Shown: positions 63,939-64,000 of the stretch, in pieces
How the letters are laid out: each line of letters begins with the position of its first letter
Position numbering within the stretch: the stretch's first letter is position 1
DNA from: Aureispira anguillae
GTDB lineage: Bacteria; Bacteroidota; Bacteroidia; Chitinophagales; Saprospiraceae
Length of the DNA stretch: 64,000 nucleotides
Assembly: GCF_026000115.1 (NCBI RefSeq)
Contig: NZ_AP026867.1
Coordinates: 5,630,001-5,694,000, forward strand
Direction of reading: 5' to 3'
Translations under genes and position numbers: made by a program
Notes under the pieces: model-generated
The model's database searches: none
The model's input: the letters and a program-made list of their open reading frames with translations, nothing else
What the model was told of the DNA's origin: nothing

Positions 63939-64000
63939 ATGAGTAAGAAAAAAAAATCCACTAAAAAGAAAACTATAGAAGCCCCTGCTTCGTCAAAAAG
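63939..64000 (+). CDS. Start of a gene cut by the window end
   Basis: An ATG (63939, or the adjacent one at 63936) opens a frame that is still open at the window end. The visible residues are MSKKKKSTKKKTIEAPASSK, a Lys-rich start typical of a cytoplasmic or membrane protein tail. Nothing more can be said. Confidence 0.5.
   Translation, partial: MSKKKKSTKKKTIEAPASSK

Noticed and set aside
1-64000. Insertion sequence, prophage or integrative element
   Set aside because: No transposase, integrase, phage structural gene or attachment-site repeat next to the tRNA genes was found.

Overview
The window looks like a chromosomal stretch of a Bacteroidota bacterium, most likely of the Saprospiria type; an Aureispira-like genus is only a guess. 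The support is: AT-rich DNA, TTG-N19-21-TAnnTTTG promoters, type IX secretion system (T9SS) sorting tails on secreted proteins, a GldB gliding lipoprotein, PorE-like TPR/PD40/OmpA proteins, LytTR sensor systems with beta-propeller kinases, DUF4920, and tRNA genes without an encoded CCA. I see no rRNA, insertion sequence, prophage or CRISPR array. Most of the window is ordinary core genome mixed with lineage-specific surface proteins.

Layout. 1-5.1 kb: a partial secreted protein, prfA and a purine nucleoside phosphorylase on the minus strand, a small secreted protein with a clear promoter, and a helical cytoplasmic protein. 5.3-14.6 kb: a 979-aa T9SS adhesin-like protein, a small Lys-rich exported protein, a DgkA-type kinase, an LRR surface protein, and a minus-strand operon of a membrane protein, a YyaL/DUF255 thioredoxin-fold protein and a GT4 glycosyltransferase. 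15.3-19.3 kb: an isolated 1334-aa DUF4011-like/SF1 helicase/PD-(D/E)xK nuclease fusion, the best candidate for an antiviral or nucleic-acid defence gene. 19.5-26.1 kb: a small lipoprotein, an exported LRR protein ending in a long Ala/Glu/Lys-rich helix, an MFS exporter with a small membrane protein, and a cytoplasmic LRR protein whose C-terminus resembles a BRCT domain.

26-39 kb is rich in envelope genes: a beta-barrel protein, gldB, phosphatidylserine decarboxylase, a Cys/Lys-rich repetitive exported protein, uvrB, an OmpA-family protein, a TPR-PD40 protein with three tandem OmpA domains, and a TPR-PD40-carboxypeptidase-regulatory protein. 39-50 kb: two identical tRNA-Lys(TTT) genes, a His-rich metal-binding DUF4920 lipoprotein, a LytTR regulator with its propeller kinase, dapD, two membrane proteins, lpxH and tRNA-Phe. 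50-64 kb: a membrane-anchored TPR-CHAT protein in an operon with mfd, a 24-bp perfect inverted repeat, a membrane protein/NarL-type kinase/regulator module, an XRE regulator facing a 33-bp palindromic operator, a 1.3-kb gene-poor stretch that ends in an orphan terminator, a cyclophilin lipoprotein, and the start of one more gene.

Two excision-repair genes (uvrB, mfd) are present but 21 kb apart. The PorE-like proteins, GldB and the T9SS-tailed proteins together suggest a working T9SS/gliding apparatus encoded partly outside this window.
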